A stretch of 29,624 nt of DNA from an uncultured Oscillospiraceae bacterium (GCA_910587505.1 CAJULD010000033.1:1-29624), one strand, 5' to 3'. Shown: positions 15,343 through 23,159, numbered from the stretch's first letter. The notes: generated by a model not told the origin, from the letters alone. Translations and numbers: made by a program.

Positions 15343-15386
15343 TTGACATGTCATCTAAAACGCGTTATACTAATATTGTATATTAG
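15343..15386 (+). promoter_or_regulatory. Promoter and candidate operator of the hemolysin-III gene
   Basis: TTGACA (15343-15348), a 17-base spacer and TATACT (15366-15371) form a near-consensus promoter. The inverted repeat CTAATAT-TGT-ATATTAG (15370-15386) begins at the end of the -10 box and covers the expected start point, a usual place for a repressor. The regulator is unknown. Confidence 0.7.
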
Positions 15387-15423
15387 ATAAGGCGGTTTTT
15401 GAAATCGCAGGAAGGAGTCTGTT

Positions 15424-16071
15424 ATGGCAGCTGATAAGGTAAGACGGCCCCAGTCCAGGGGCGAGGAGATTGCCAACACCATTTCCCACGGATTCGGGGC
15501 GGTGCTGGCCCTGGCGGGAGCGGTCCCGCTGGCGGTGCGGGGCATTCTGTCCGGATCCGCCAAGACCGGGTTCAGTCTGACGGCCTACGCGGTCAGTCTG
15601 ATATTGCTGTACACCGCCTCGGCGGTGTACCACGGGGTGCGGAACCCGGAGGTGAAGCGGCGGCTGCGGATCATGGATCACTGCTCCATTTTTGTGCTGA
15701 TTCTTGGCACCTACGTGCCCATGTCCCTGCTGGTGGTGGGGGGACGGCTGGGCTGGACCCTGTTTCTGACCAATACCACGCTGGCAGCCGTCGGCATCAC
15801 CCTCAATACCATCGACCTGAAACGGTTTGACAGGGTGTCCCTGGCGCTGTACGCGCTGATGGGCTGGCTGGTGGTACTGGCCATGAGAGCCATCATTTCC
15901 GCGCTGCCGCCGGCAGGGCTGGCGCTGCTGGTTGGCGGCGGTCTGGCTTACACGGTGGGAATCGTCTTCTACAAAGCCAGGGGAAGGTATATGCATTTTG
16001 TCTGGCACCTGTTCGTGCTGGCGGGCAGCGTGCTGCAGTTTTTCTGTATTGCGCTGTATTGCCTGCCGTGA
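15424..16071 (+). CDS. Hemolysin III / PAQR-family membrane protein (YqfA-like)
   Basis: A 215-residue, seven-helix membrane protein of the hemolysin-III/PAQR family. Family residues are visible: EEIANTISHGFGAVLALAG at the start, YTASAVYHGV, RIMDHCSIFVLILGTYVP in the middle and YKARGRYMHFVWHLFVLAGSVLQFF at the end, which supply the conserved His/Asp set thought to bind zinc. Despite the name, the bacterial proteins are mostly of unknown function. The ATG follows AAGGAG. It has its own strong promoter with a dyad at the start site. No terminator is obvious; 16072-16258 downstream contains no gene that I recognise. Confidence 0.9.
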   Translation: MAADKVRRPQSRGEEIANTISHGFGAVLALAGAVPLAVRGILSGSAKTGFSLTAYAVSLILLYTASAVYHGVRNPEVKRRLRIMDHCSIFVLILGTYVPMSLLVVGGRLGWTLFLTNTTLAAVGITLNTIDLKRFDRVSLALYALMGWLVVLAMRAIISALPPAGLALLVGGGLAYTVGIVFYKARGRYMHFVWHLFVLAGSVLQFFCIALYCLP

Positions 16072-16258
16072 TATGGCTGGTTTTTCAACCGGGCGTACCA
16101 GACGGCAGGACTGCTTCGCGGTACGGGACCATGCCTTCGGCGCGGTTCACTGTGGAGCTTCTCCCGCGTGTCAAACGCCTGGGGACTTTGGATAACTGCA
16201 GGAACGGGCGGTGGCGGCGCAGGTGAACAGGACCTGTCAGCCAGGATTCGAGCGCATC

Positions 16259-16468
16259 TCATATAAACGGGTAAGACCGGCGCCCACAATCGGGCGCCGG
16301 TCTTACTGCTCTGCGGGATGATCCATACAAACCGTTCTGTTTCACTATATCCATATGTACGGTGCTCTTGCTGATTCCGAACCGCCGGGCAGCCTCCCGC
16401 ACGGTAGTCCGGTTCTCGATGATATAAGCGGCCAGCTCACAGGCGCGCTCCTCGATGTTTCCCTTCAA
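16259..16468 (-). pseudogene. spoIIID: Truncated SpoIIID (HTH portion only)
   Basis: The first 43 or so residues match the mother-cell sporulation regulator SpoIIID: MKGNIEERACELAAYIIENRTTVREAARRFGISKSTVHMDI, with the helix-turn-helix intact. SpoIIID then normally continues with VTERLxxINPxLA...NKxERHIRGGxATxxKY; here this is replaced by an unrelated tail (VKQNGLYGSSRRAVRPAP...) that runs into the hairpin at 16271-16306. SpoIIID needs its basic C-terminal part for DNA binding (family knowledge), so this is probably a disabled copy, with an active gene elsewhere in the genome. The start is a TTG at 16468. Upstream, CATATATAT (16507-16499 on the minus strand) resembles a SigE -10 box, as expected for spoIIID, but this is weak. 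Confidence 0.75.
16271..16306 (-). terminator. Hairpin at the end of the spoIIID fragment
   Basis: GTAAGACCGGCGCCC (16271-16285) and its complement (about 16292-16306) form a 15-bp stem with a short loop. It lacks a clear T-tract on the minus strand (CCCGTTTATATG) and lies inside the reading frame of the truncated spoIIID, suggesting that the frame runs into former intergenic sequence. Confidence 0.6.
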
Positions 16469-16685
16469 GACCCAACACTCCCTATCCCGTTATGGCTCAT
16501 ATATATGCCAACTGCGGCGGAAACATGCGGAAAAAGGCCGGGGAGTGATTCTTTTCCTGACTTGCCATGGAATAAAACAGTCCAGGCAGCCGGCAGGCCG
16601 TCCAAAGGAGCCGCAAAAAGCGGCCCCCAGTCAGGAGAACCGCCCGGAAGAAAACCGTCTCTTACAGGTTCCAAATCCTCCGCAG

Positions 16686-16714
16686 TTGACAGATTTCATC
16701 CGGTGGGGTACAAT
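16686..16714 (+). promoter_or_regulatory. Promoter of the DUF362 gene
   Basis: TTGACA (16686-16691), a 17-base spacer and TACAAT (16709-16714), 42 bases before the start codon. Confidence 0.75.
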
Positions 16715-16756
16715 AAAACAGATCCTATTTTAAATGAAACCGGAGGAACCGCAGCC

Positions 16757-17641
16757 ATGGAAAAAGCAAAAGTATACTTTACCCGGAACATTACGCCGGA
16801 GGCCGTTGTAGCGATGTACCGCGTCCTGGAAAAGCCCCTGCCGGGGAAAGTGGCGGTCAAGGTCCACTCCGGCGAGGCCGGCAATCAGAACTATCTCCGT
16901 CCCGACTTCATGAAGCCCATGGTGGAGGCGGTAAACGGCGTGGTGGTGGAGTGCAACACCGCCTACGACGGCGAGCGCAACTCCACGGAAAAGCACCGGA
17001 AGCTGTTGGAGGACCACCTGTGGACCCGTTATTTCCCGGTGGACCTGCTGGACGCGGAGGGACCCGACCTTGTGCTGCCCATCCCCAACGGCAAGGTGCT
17101 CCGGGAAAACCGGGTGGGCCGCAATCTGGCCAACTATGACTCCCTGCTGGTGCTGTCCCACTTCAAGGGACACCCCGCCGGCGGCTACGGCGGCGCCCTC
17201 AAGCAGCTGTCCATCGGCTGCGCTTCCTCCGAGGGAAAGGCGCTGATTCACTCCGGCGGACTGACCGGCGACCAGCGCATCGTCTGGGACCACATGGCGG
17301 AACAGGACGTCTTCTGCGAGGCTATGGCCGACGCCGCGGAAAGCGTCGCCGCCTTTTTCAAAGGGAACGCCGCCTATGTCAGCATGATGTGCAACCTGTC
17401 GGTGGACTGCGACTGCTGCGCCGTGGCGGAGGACCCCTGCATGGCGGACATCGGCATTCTCTCTTCCCTGGATCCGGTGGCGCTGGACCGGGCGTGCCTG
17501 GATCTGATCTATCAGTCCACGGACCCCGGCCGGGACCACTTCCTCCAGCGGGTGGAGTCCCTCCACGGCGCTCATACCATTGAGGCTGCGGCGGCGCTGG
17601 GCTGCGGCGTTACGGACTACGAGCTGATCTGCATTGACTGA
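16757..17641 (+). CDS. DUF362 domain protein, probable iron-sulfur protein
   Basis: A 294-residue DUF362 protein. Typical blocks are VAVKVHSGEAGNQNYLRPDFMKPMVEAV, NCxxxYDGERNSTEKH-like text near residues 60-75, LLVLSHFKGHPAGGYGGALKQLSIGCASSEGK and, near the C-terminus, MCNLSVDCDCCAVAEDPCMADIGILSSLDPVALDRACLDL, where several cysteines could bind an iron-sulfur cluster. The catalytic role of the family is not established; many members sit beside ferredoxins. No separate ferredoxin domain is fused here. The ATG at 16757 follows CGGAGGA; longer in-frame reading upstream crosses the promoter and is rejected. No clear terminator follows. Confidence 0.9.
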   Translation: MEKAKVYFTRNITPEAVVAMYRVLEKPLPGKVAVKVHSGEAGNQNYLRPDFMKPMVEAVNGVVVECNTAYDGERNSTEKHRKLLEDHLWTRYFPVDLLDAEGPDLVLPIPNGKVLRENRVGRNLANYDSLLVLSHFKGHPAGGYGGALKQLSIGCASSEGKALIHSGGLTGDQRIVWDHMAEQDVFCEAMADAAESVAAFFKGNAAYVSMMCNLSVDCDCCAVAEDPCMADIGILSSLDPVALDRACLDLIYQSTDPGRDHFLQRVESLHGAHTIEAAAALGCGVTDYELICID

Positions 17642-17767
17642 TACTTTTTCCTGAGAGAACAGGTATCAACGATTATGCAATAACCCTGCTGGGGGTATGC
17701 GCCCGTACAGCTTCTCAGCGCTTTAAGAACGCTCTCTAAGCCGCTGCAATTCCCATGATAATATATG

Positions 17768-17802
17768 CAGTGCCGTGTACGTTCCGAGCGTACACGGCAC
17801 TG
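17768..17802. terminator. Hairpin downstream of the MerR gene
   Basis: CAGTGCCGTGTACG (17768-17781) and its complement (17789-17802) form a 14-bp stem with a 7-base loop, 10 bases past the MerR stop codon on the minus strand. The following minus-strand sequence is AT-rich (CATATATTATC) but without a clean T-run. It probably terminates the minus-strand operon. Confidence 0.6.
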
Positions 17803-17811
17803 TTTGAAGCC

Positions 17812-18228
17812 TTACCGCATGTTCTCACTTTTCCCGGAATCGGGATAACCGGAGGGAGTTCTGATGCCTCCCTTTTCCCGCAGGATTCTGTCATAGTTCT
17901 CAATTTTATAATTGAGCCGGTCCAGGGACTTCTGCATTTCGGCCATCCGGCCCAGAAGCTGCTCCCGCTGCTCCATCAGGATCTCCCGGCGCCGCTCCTC
18001 GGCGCCTCCCCCCTGCCGGCACAGGGCGGAATACTCGATCAACGCCTCGATCTGCACCCCGGCGGAGCGCAGGCACTTCATCAGTTCGATCCACCGGCAG
18101 GAATCCTCATCGTAATCCCGGATGCCTCCGCTGGTCCGGGGCACCGGCGGAATGATGCCGATGCGCTCATAGTAGCGCAGGGTGTCGGCGGTAACGCCAT
18201 ACTTTTTGCTGACCTCCGCAATCGTCAT
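17812..18228 (-). CDS. MerR-family transcriptional regulator
   Basis: A 138-residue regulator. Residues 1-70 are the MerR winged helix (MTIAEVSKKYGVTADTLRYYERIGIIPPVPRTSGGIRDYDE...WIELMKCLRSAGVQIEAL), followed by the long dimerisation helix (EERRREILMEQREQLLGRMAEMQKSLDRLNYKIENYDRIL). No cysteine-rich metal-binding tail is present, so it belongs with the non-metal MerR regulators of the AdhR/NmlR type, which often control reductases and respond to reactive aldehydes or thiol stress (family inference). It starts 12 bases after the aldo/keto reductase stop codon, with GAGGAG, so the two are one operon. It probably acts on the 19-bp-spacer promoter at 19437-19467. Confidence 0.92.
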   Translation of the reverse strand: MTIAEVSKKYGVTADTLRYYERIGIIPPVPRTSGGIRDYDEDSCRWIELMKCLRSAGVQIEALIEYSALCRQGGGAEERRREILMEQREQLLGRMAEMQKSLDRLNYKIENYDRILREKGGIRTPSGYPDSGKSENMR

Positions 18229-18240
18229 GGCAGTCTCCTC

Positions 18241-19389
18241 TTACGCGCCGAAGAGCGCCGCGGCCTGCTTCATATTCTCCACCGCCGCCACGCCGAATGG
18301 GCACCGCTTCTCGCACGCGCCGCAGGCCACGCACGCCCCCGCCTTATGGGGCAGGGCGGCGTAATGCTCCCGGACGGTTTCGGGAATCTCTCCCTGTGCC
18401 TTGCAGAGATTGAGGAATCTGGTCACGTCCGCCACGCTGATACCCTGGGGACAGGGAGCGCAGTGGCCGCAGTACATGCAGTGGCCCACCCAGCTGATCC
18501 TGGGCATGGCGGCAAAGGCGGCGGCGTAGTCCCGCTCCTCTGCGGAGGCCTCCTCGTAGGCGACGGCGGCGCGCAGCTCCTCCATGGACTTCGCCCCGCA
18601 CAGAACGGAAGCCACCGCCGGACGGGTCAGGGCGTAGTGAAGGCACTGGTTGACTGTCAGGGACTTCCCCGCCGGAGACATGTCCGCCTTCAGCAGGTCG
18701 CCGCCTCCAAAAGCTTTCATCACCGTAATACCCACGCCCAGCCGCTGGCAGGTCTCATACAGCGCCTGCCGCTGGGGGTCCATATTTACCAGCGGCAGGT
18801 CATAGTTGTCCGCGTCGCCCAGCGCTTCGATGTCCCTCTCTCCGGGCTGGAGGTCATAGCAGGGATTCACGCTGAACATCAGCACGTCGATCTTCCCTGT
18901 ATTCACCGCCTCCAGGGATACGGCCGCGTTATGACTGGAGAGTCCCACGCTCCGGATGATCCCCGCCGCTTTCAGCTCCAGGGCATAGTCCAGAATGCCG
19001 TTTTCCACCACGGTGTTCCAGTCGCTCATGGCGTCCACATAGTGGATCATGCCCACCTCTGCGCGGTCCGTCCGCAGCAGGCGGAGCCGCTGGACAAAGT
19101 TGGCCTTCGCCTCGTCCAGGCGGCGGGTCCGCCTGTACTGCCCCTCCTGCCAGACGGCGCAAATGTGGCACTGGAGGACGAATTTTTCCCGCCGGCCCTC
19201 CATGGCCCGGCCCAGATTGTCCAGCAGCTCCGGCTCCGGCGTGTACAGGTCGATGCAGTTGACCCCGGCGGATTCCATCAGATCCGCCATCTCCCGGACC
19301 TGTTCCGCCGTCTTGCCGGAAAAGCCCTCGCAGCCCATGCCGATTTCGCCCACCGGAATGCCGGTGCGGCCCAATGTACGGTATTGCAT
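18241..19389 (-). CDS. Aldo/keto reductase with C-terminal 4Fe-4S ferredoxin domain
   Basis: A 382-residue protein. Residues 1-280 form the aldo/keto reductase barrel (MQYRTLGRTGIPVGEIGMGCEGFSG..., GMIHYVDAMSDW, IIRSVGLSSHNAA, LGVGITVMKAFGGGDLL). Residues 300-370 hold two clusters of cysteines: C304, C307, C310, C313 followed by PQGI, and C353, C356, C359, C363 followed by PFGV, a bacterial ferredoxin domain. The classical D-Y-K-H tetrad is only partly recognisable: CIDLY carries the Asp, HYVD the His, but the lysine position reads VLQCH. It probably transfers electrons between an iron-sulfur partner and a small carbonyl substrate; the substrate is unknown. AAAGGAGA precedes the ATG. It leads a two-gene operon with MerR. 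Confidence 0.9.
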   Translation of the reverse strand: MQYRTLGRTGIPVGEIGMGCEGFSGKTAEQVREMADLMESAGVNCIDLYTPEPELLDNLGRAMEGRREKFVLQCHICAVWQEGQYRRTRRLDEAKANFVQRLRLLRTDRAEVGMIHYVDAMSDWNTVVENGILDYALELKAAGIIRSVGLSSHNAAVSLEAVNTGKIDVLMFSVNPCYDLQPGERDIEALGDADNYDLPLVNMDPQRQALYETCQRLGVGITVMKAFGGGDLLKADMSPAGKSLTVNQCLHYALTRPAVASVLCGAKSMEELRAAVAYEEASAEERDYAAAFAAMPRISWVGHCMYCGHCAPCPQGISVADVTRFLNLCKAQGEIPETVREHYAALPHKAGACVACGACEKRCPFGVAAVENMKQAAALFGA

Positions 19390-19436
19390 AACAGTTTGTC
19401 TCCTTTTTTATGTTCTGCGTGATTCCTTCCATAAAC

Positions 19437-19467
19437 AGAATAGCACCTGGAGCGTGCTCCAGGTCAA
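19437..19467 (-). promoter_or_regulatory. MerR-type promoter with 19-bp spacer and central dyad
   Basis: Read on the minus strand: TTGACC (19467-19462), a 19-base spacer and TATTCT (19442-19437). The spacer holds the near-perfect dyad ACCTGGAGC-N2-GCTCCAGGT (19445-19464). A spacer of 19 bases with the operator between -35 and -10 is the hallmark of promoters that MerR proteins activate by DNA distortion. The MerR encoded second in the operon is the obvious candidate. Confidence 0.85.
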
Positions 19468-19617
19468 GAGATTTTTTTAAGAACCGCTGAACAATTCTAC
19501 CGGGATACGGGTCTGGGAGCCCCGGAGGTATCGAAGCGGAACAGTTTGCCCTTCCGCCCCGCAGCGGCGGCAAAAATTGATTTCCGTGGATTTCTTCGCA
19601 GATTCAGGAAAATTCCC

Positions 19618-19646
19618 TTGCATTCCGGCCAAAAATCCGATATAAT
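19618..19646 (+). promoter_or_regulatory. Promoter of leuS
   Basis: TTGCAT (19618-19623), a 17-base spacer and TATAAT (19641-19646). The leader from about 19653 to 19709 is only about 57 bases, too short for a T-box element. Confidence 0.8.
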
Positions 19647-19709
19647 ACCGCCTGTACGAAAATTTTTCCGGGCGCGTCCGGACAATATACAAAGAGAGTG
19701 TGATTTGCT

Positions 19710-22139
19710 TTGAAGTACGATTTCGCAACCATCGAACCCAAGTGGCAGAAGCGCTGGGAGGAGGGCAAAATCTTTGCCGCATCCGACCACAGCGAGAAGC
19801 CCAAATTCTACGGCCTCATCGAGTTCCCCTACCCCTCCGGTCAGGGGCTCCACGTAGGCCATCCCCGTCCCTTCACCGCTATGGACATCGTCACCCGCAA
19901 AAAGCGGATGGACGGCTATAACGTACTGTTTCCTATCGGGTTTGACGCCTTCGGCCTGCCCACGGAGAACTTCGCCATCAAAAACCACGTCCACCCCGCC
20001 ATTGTGACCAAACAGAATATCGCCAACTTCACCCGTCAGCTGAAAATGCTGGGCTTCGGCTTCGACTGGGACCGGGTAGTGGACACCACCGACCCCGGCT
20101 ACTACAGGTGGACCCAGTGGATCTTCCTCCAGCTGTACAGGAACGGGCTGGCCTACAAGGCCACCATGCCGGTGAACTGGTGCACCTCCTGCAAGTGCGT
20201 CCTGGCCAACGAGGAGGTTGTGGAGGGCGTCTGCGAGCGCTGCGGCAGCGCGGTGATCCGCAAGGAGAAGAGCCAGTGGATGCTGCGCATCACCAAGTAC
20301 GCCCAGCGGCTCATCGACGACCTGGACGACCTGGATTTCATCGAGCGGGTCAAGATCCAGCAGAAGAACTGGATCGGCCGGAGTACCGGCGCGGAGGTCG
20401 TCTTCAAGGCCACCACCGGCGACGACATCGTGGTCTTCACCACCCGGCCGGACACCCTCTTCGGAGCCACCTATATGGTCCTCTCTCCGGAGCACGAGCT
20501 GGTGAAAAAGTGGATGCCCCTGCTGAAAAATGCGGAGGAGGTCCAGACTTACCAGCGTACCGCCGCCTCCAAAAGTGACTTGGAGCGGACGGAGCTCAAC
20601 AGGGAAAAGACCGGCGTGTGCCTGGACGGCGTGAAGGGTGTGAACCCGGTGAACGGCCGGGAGATCCCCGTCTTCATCTCCGACTACGTGCTGGCCACCT
20701 ACGGCACCGGGGCCATCATGGCTGTTCCGGCCCACGACGACCGGGACTGGGAGTTCGCCAAAAAGTTCGGCTGCGAAATCATAGAGGTGGTCTCCGGCGG
20801 CGAGGACGTGCAGAAAGCCGCCTTCACCGCCAGGGACGAAACCGGCATTCTGGTCAACTCCGAATTTCTTAACGGCCTGACTGTCAAGGACGCCATCCCC
20901 GCCGTCACCAGGTGGCTGGAGGAGAAAGGCATCGGCGAGGCCAGGGTCAACTACAAGCTTCGGGACTGGGTGTTCTCCCGCCAGCGGTACTGGGGCGAGC
21001 CCATCCCCATGGTGTACTGCGAAAAGTGCGGCTGGCAGCCCTTACCGGAGAGCGAACTGCCCCTGCTGCTGCCGGACGTGGAGAGCTACGAGCCCACCGA
21101 CGACGGCGAGAGCCCTCTCAGCAAGATGACGGACTGGGTCAGGACCACCTGCCCCTGCTGCGGAGGCCCCGCCCGGCGGGAGACCGACACCATGCCCCAG
21201 TGGGCCGGGTCCAGCTGGTACTTCCTGCGGTACATGGACCCCCACAACGACAAGGCCCTGGCCTCCAGGGAGGCGCTGGAATACTGGTCCCCGGTGGACT
21301 GGTACAACGGCGGCATGGAGCACACCACCCTGCACCTGCTCTACTCCCGGTTCTGGCACAAGTTCCTCTATGACATCGGCGTAGTCCCCACCAGGGAGCC
21401 CTATCAGAAGCGCACCAGCCATGGCATGATTCTGGGCGAGGGCGGCGAGAAGATGAGCAAGAGCCGGGGCAACGTGGTGAACCCGGACGACATCATCCAG
21501 GCCTACGGCGCGGACACCCTGAGAATGTATATCATGTTCATCGGCGACTTTGAGAAGGCCGCCGCCTGGTCCGACAATGCCGTGAAGGGCTGCAAGCGCT
21601 TCCTGGACCGGGTGTGGAACCTGTCCGAGAGCTGCACGGACAGCCTGGACTATACCCCCGCCAACGAGTCCGGCGTTCACAGGACCATCAGGAAGGTAGC
21701 GGACGACATCGAGGCCATGAAGTTCAACACCGCCATCGCCGCCATGATGGCCCTGGCGAACGATTTCTACGCCAACGGCTGCTCCAAAGGCGATATGAAG
21801 ACCCTGCTGCTGCTGCTGAATCCCTTTGCGCCCCATATGTGCGAGGAGCTGTGGGAGACCATGGGCTTCGCCGCCGCCGAGGGCAGGATGGCCTGCCAGA
21901 TGAGCTGGCCCGCCTACGACGAGAGCAAGACGGCGGCCTCCTCCGTGGAGATGGCCGTCCAGGTCCAGGGCAAGCTCCGCGGCACTGTCAGCGTCCCCGT
22001 AGACAGCGAAGAGGCCGTTGTGGTGGAGGCTGCCAGGGCGGTGGATAAGGTGGCCCGTGCCATTGAGGGCATGGAGATCGTAAAGGTGATCCATGTGAAG
22101 AACAAGCTGGTAAACCTGATCGTGAAGCCGGCGAAGTAG
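19710..22139 (+). CDS. leuS: Leucyl-tRNA synthetase
   Basis: An 809-residue class I synthetase that charges tRNA-Leu. It shows the HIGH-type motif HVGH (48-51), the zinc site around WCTSCKCVLANEEVVEGVCERCGS, the editing (CP1) domain with TTRPDTLFGATYMVL, a second cysteine pair region (YCEKCGW...CPCCGG), MPQWAGSSWYFLRYMDPHN and the KMSKS loop (581-585). The C-terminal anticodon-binding region ends in the usual small domain (VQVQGKLRGTVSVP). Length is normal for Firmicutes. The start is a TTG at 19710, giving MKYDFATIEPKWQKRW, the family start; the ribosome site GAGAGTG is modest. No T-box precedes it, unlike many Firmicutes leuS genes. Confidence 0.97.
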   Translation: MKYDFATIEPKWQKRWEEGKIFAASDHSEKPKFYGLIEFPYPSGQGLHVGHPRPFTAMDIVTRKKRMDGYNVLFPIGFDAFGLPTENFAIKNHVHPAIVTKQNIANFTRQLKMLGFGFDWDRVVDTTDPGYYRWTQWIFLQLYRNGLAYKATMPVNWCTSCKCVLANEEVVEGVCERCGSAVIRKEKSQWMLRITKYAQRLIDDLDDLDFIERVKIQQKNWIGRSTGAEVVFKATTGDDIVVFTTRPDTLFGATYMVLSPEHELVKKWMPLLKNAEEVQTYQRTAASKSDLERTELNREKTGVCLDGVKGVNPVNGREIPVFISDYVLATYGTGAIMAVPAHDDRDWEFAKKFGCEIIEVVSGGEDVQKAAFTARDETGILVNSEFLNGLTVKDAIPAVTRWLEEKGIGEARVNYKLRDWVFSRQRYWGEPIPMVYCEKCGWQPLPESELPLLLPDVESYEPTDDGESPLSKMTDWVRTTCPCCGGPARRETDTMPQWAGSSWYFLRYMDPHNDKALASREALEYWSPVDWYNGGMEHTTLHLLYSRFWHKFLYDIGVVPTREPYQKRTSHGMILGEGGEKMSKSRGNVVNPDDIIQAYGADTLRMYIMFIGDFEKAAAWSDNAVKGCKRFLDRVWNLSESCTDSLDYTPANESGVHRTIRKVADDIEAMKFNTAIAAMMALANDFYANGCSKGDMKTLLLLLNPFAPHMCEELWETMGFAAAEGRMACQMSWPAYDESKTAASSVEMAVQVQGKLRGTVSVPVDSEEAVVVEAARAVDKVARAIEGMEIVKVIHVKNKLVNLIVKPAK

Positions 22140-22212
22140 GCATACGGACTTTTCTTTAAAAAGGATCTCTAAAGAGGCCGTCTGCGCAAAACTTCCGTGC
22201 AGGAGGATTTAC

Positions 22213-22416
22213 ATGGAATATACCCGTGAGGAGCTGCTGGAGGCAAAGCGGCAGATCGATTCCACGCTGCACAAGACGGAAAAGGTCATCGAAACCTTTG
22301 AGGCCAGAGAAAATCCCCGGCGTTACCGGTCCCAAATCACCCTTGCCAGACGGCGGGCGGAGGCCTTCGCCATTGCCGTCCGTCTGATTGAGCGGGAGCT
22401 CGCAGAGAAGGAATAA
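22213..22416 (+). CDS. Small coiled-coil protein of unknown function
   Basis: A 67-residue, highly charged, probably all-helical protein (EYTREELLEAKRQIDSTLHKTEKVIETFEARE...YRSQITLARRRAEAFAIAVRLIERELAEKE). No signal peptide or membrane segment is visible, and I do not recognise a named family. The start is well supported by GCAGGAGG at 9 bases, and it sits 73 bases after leuS, probably in the same transcript, ahead of a shared bidirectional terminator. Confidence 0.75.
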   Translation: MEYTREELLEAKRQIDSTLHKTEKVIETFEARENPRRYRSQITLARRRAEAFAIAVRLIERELAEKE

Positions 22417-22418
22417 CC

Positions 22419-22460
22419 CAGAAAGCGGTCCGAAGACCTCCGTCTCCGGACCGCTTTCTG
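22419..22460. terminator. Bidirectional terminator between convergent genes
   Basis: CAGAAAGCGGTCCG (22419-22432) pairs with its complement (22447-22460). The A/T-rich outer ends of the stem supply the T-tract in either direction. It separates the small coiled-coil gene from the convergent nitroreductase gene. Confidence 0.75.
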
Positions 22461-22466
22461 TACGGT

Positions 22467-22985
22467 TTACAACGCCTCCCAGGAGACCAGCTCCTCCACG
22501 GGGATTCGCGTCCTGCTGTGCCGTTCCGGTCCGGCAGGGGGCTCCCCGGCATAGCCCACCGCCAGAATGTTGACCGGCTCCAGATTGTCGGGGAGGCAGA
22601 ACTCCCTGCGCAGAACATCCGGCTTGAAGTAGCACACCCACACGCTGCCCAGCCCCAGCTCCGTGGCCTGGAGCATCATGTGGTCGGTAAGGATGGACGC
22701 GTCGATGTCCCCGGTCTGTTTCTGGTCAAAGGGCCGCACCCACGCCCTGTTGTGGTCGGCGCAGACAATGATGGCCAGGGGCGCGCCGTAGATGTTGGCG
22801 GCCCGGCCCACCTTTGCCAGCCCCTCCTCGCTCTGGACGGCCAGCAGGCGGACCGGCTGGCGGTTGGCGGCGGTGGGGGCCACATGGGCGGCCTCCAGAA
22901 TCTTCTCCAGCTTTTCCCGCTCCACCTTCCTGCCGGCATAGCTGCGGATGGAGCAGCGCGTCTTTGCAATCGTGATAAAGTCCAT
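22467..22985 (-). CDS. Nitroreductase-family flavoprotein
   Basis: A 172-residue member of the nitroreductase (FMN-dependent) family. Family landmarks are the N-terminal TRCSIRSYAGRKVEREKLEKILEAAHVAPTAANRQP, the middle GDIDASILTDHMMLQATELGLGSVWVCYF and the end NILAVGYAGEPP. It is short, as in the single-domain clostridial forms, and would work as a homodimer with FMN, reducing nitro or quinone-like compounds with NAD(P)H; the natural substrate is unknown. The ATG at 22985 (MDFITIAKTR) follows AAAGGA. It is divergent from an HxlR-type regulator, a common pairing that suggests redox-controlled expression. Confidence 0.9.
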   Translation of the reverse strand: MDFITIAKTRCSIRSYAGRKVEREKLEKILEAAHVAPTAANRQPVRLLAVQSEEGLAKVGRAANIYGAPLAIIVCADHNRAWVRPFDQKQTGDIDASILTDHMMLQATELGLGSVWVCYFKPDVLRREFCLPDNLEPVNILAVGYAGEPPAGPERHSRTRIPVEELVSWEAL

Positions 22986-23114
22986 GATATGTCGTCCTTT
23001 CTGAATCATCTGATGTCTGACGGCCGGAAACGCCGTCTGCCATGATTTTACCAGCCCCCGGAAATTTTGCAAGAACGCACTTTTCCGATAGTTACTTCCC
23101 AAAAAGACAGTCCT

Positions 23115-23142
23115 TTTTCAAATAAGCATACCATGGTATAGT
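23115..23142 (+). promoter_or_regulatory. hxlR promoter with palindromic operator
   Basis: TTTTCA (23115-23120), a 16-base spacer and TATAGT (23137-23142). The perfect 12-base palindrome ATACCATGGTAT (23128-23139) overlaps the -10 box and is a good candidate operator for the HxlR regulator, possibly serving both divergent genes. Confidence 0.6.
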
Positions 23143-23159
23143 AAATGTGAGGTGAGACA

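Noticed and set aside
16230..16262. T-loop-like CTCGAATCC on the minus strand suggesting a tRNA
   Set aside because: No acceptor stem or anticodon arm can be formed from the flanking bases.
17700..17720. Third full copy of the MITE-like repeat
   Set aside because: Only 14 bases of the end (GTACAGCTTCTCAG) match; no opposite end is convincing, so it is mentioned only as a possible remnant.
17755..19422. Long plus-strand frame opposite the MerR and aldo/keto reductase genes
   Set aside because: Shadow of two clearly conserved minus-strand genes; no ribosome site and no recognisable domain.
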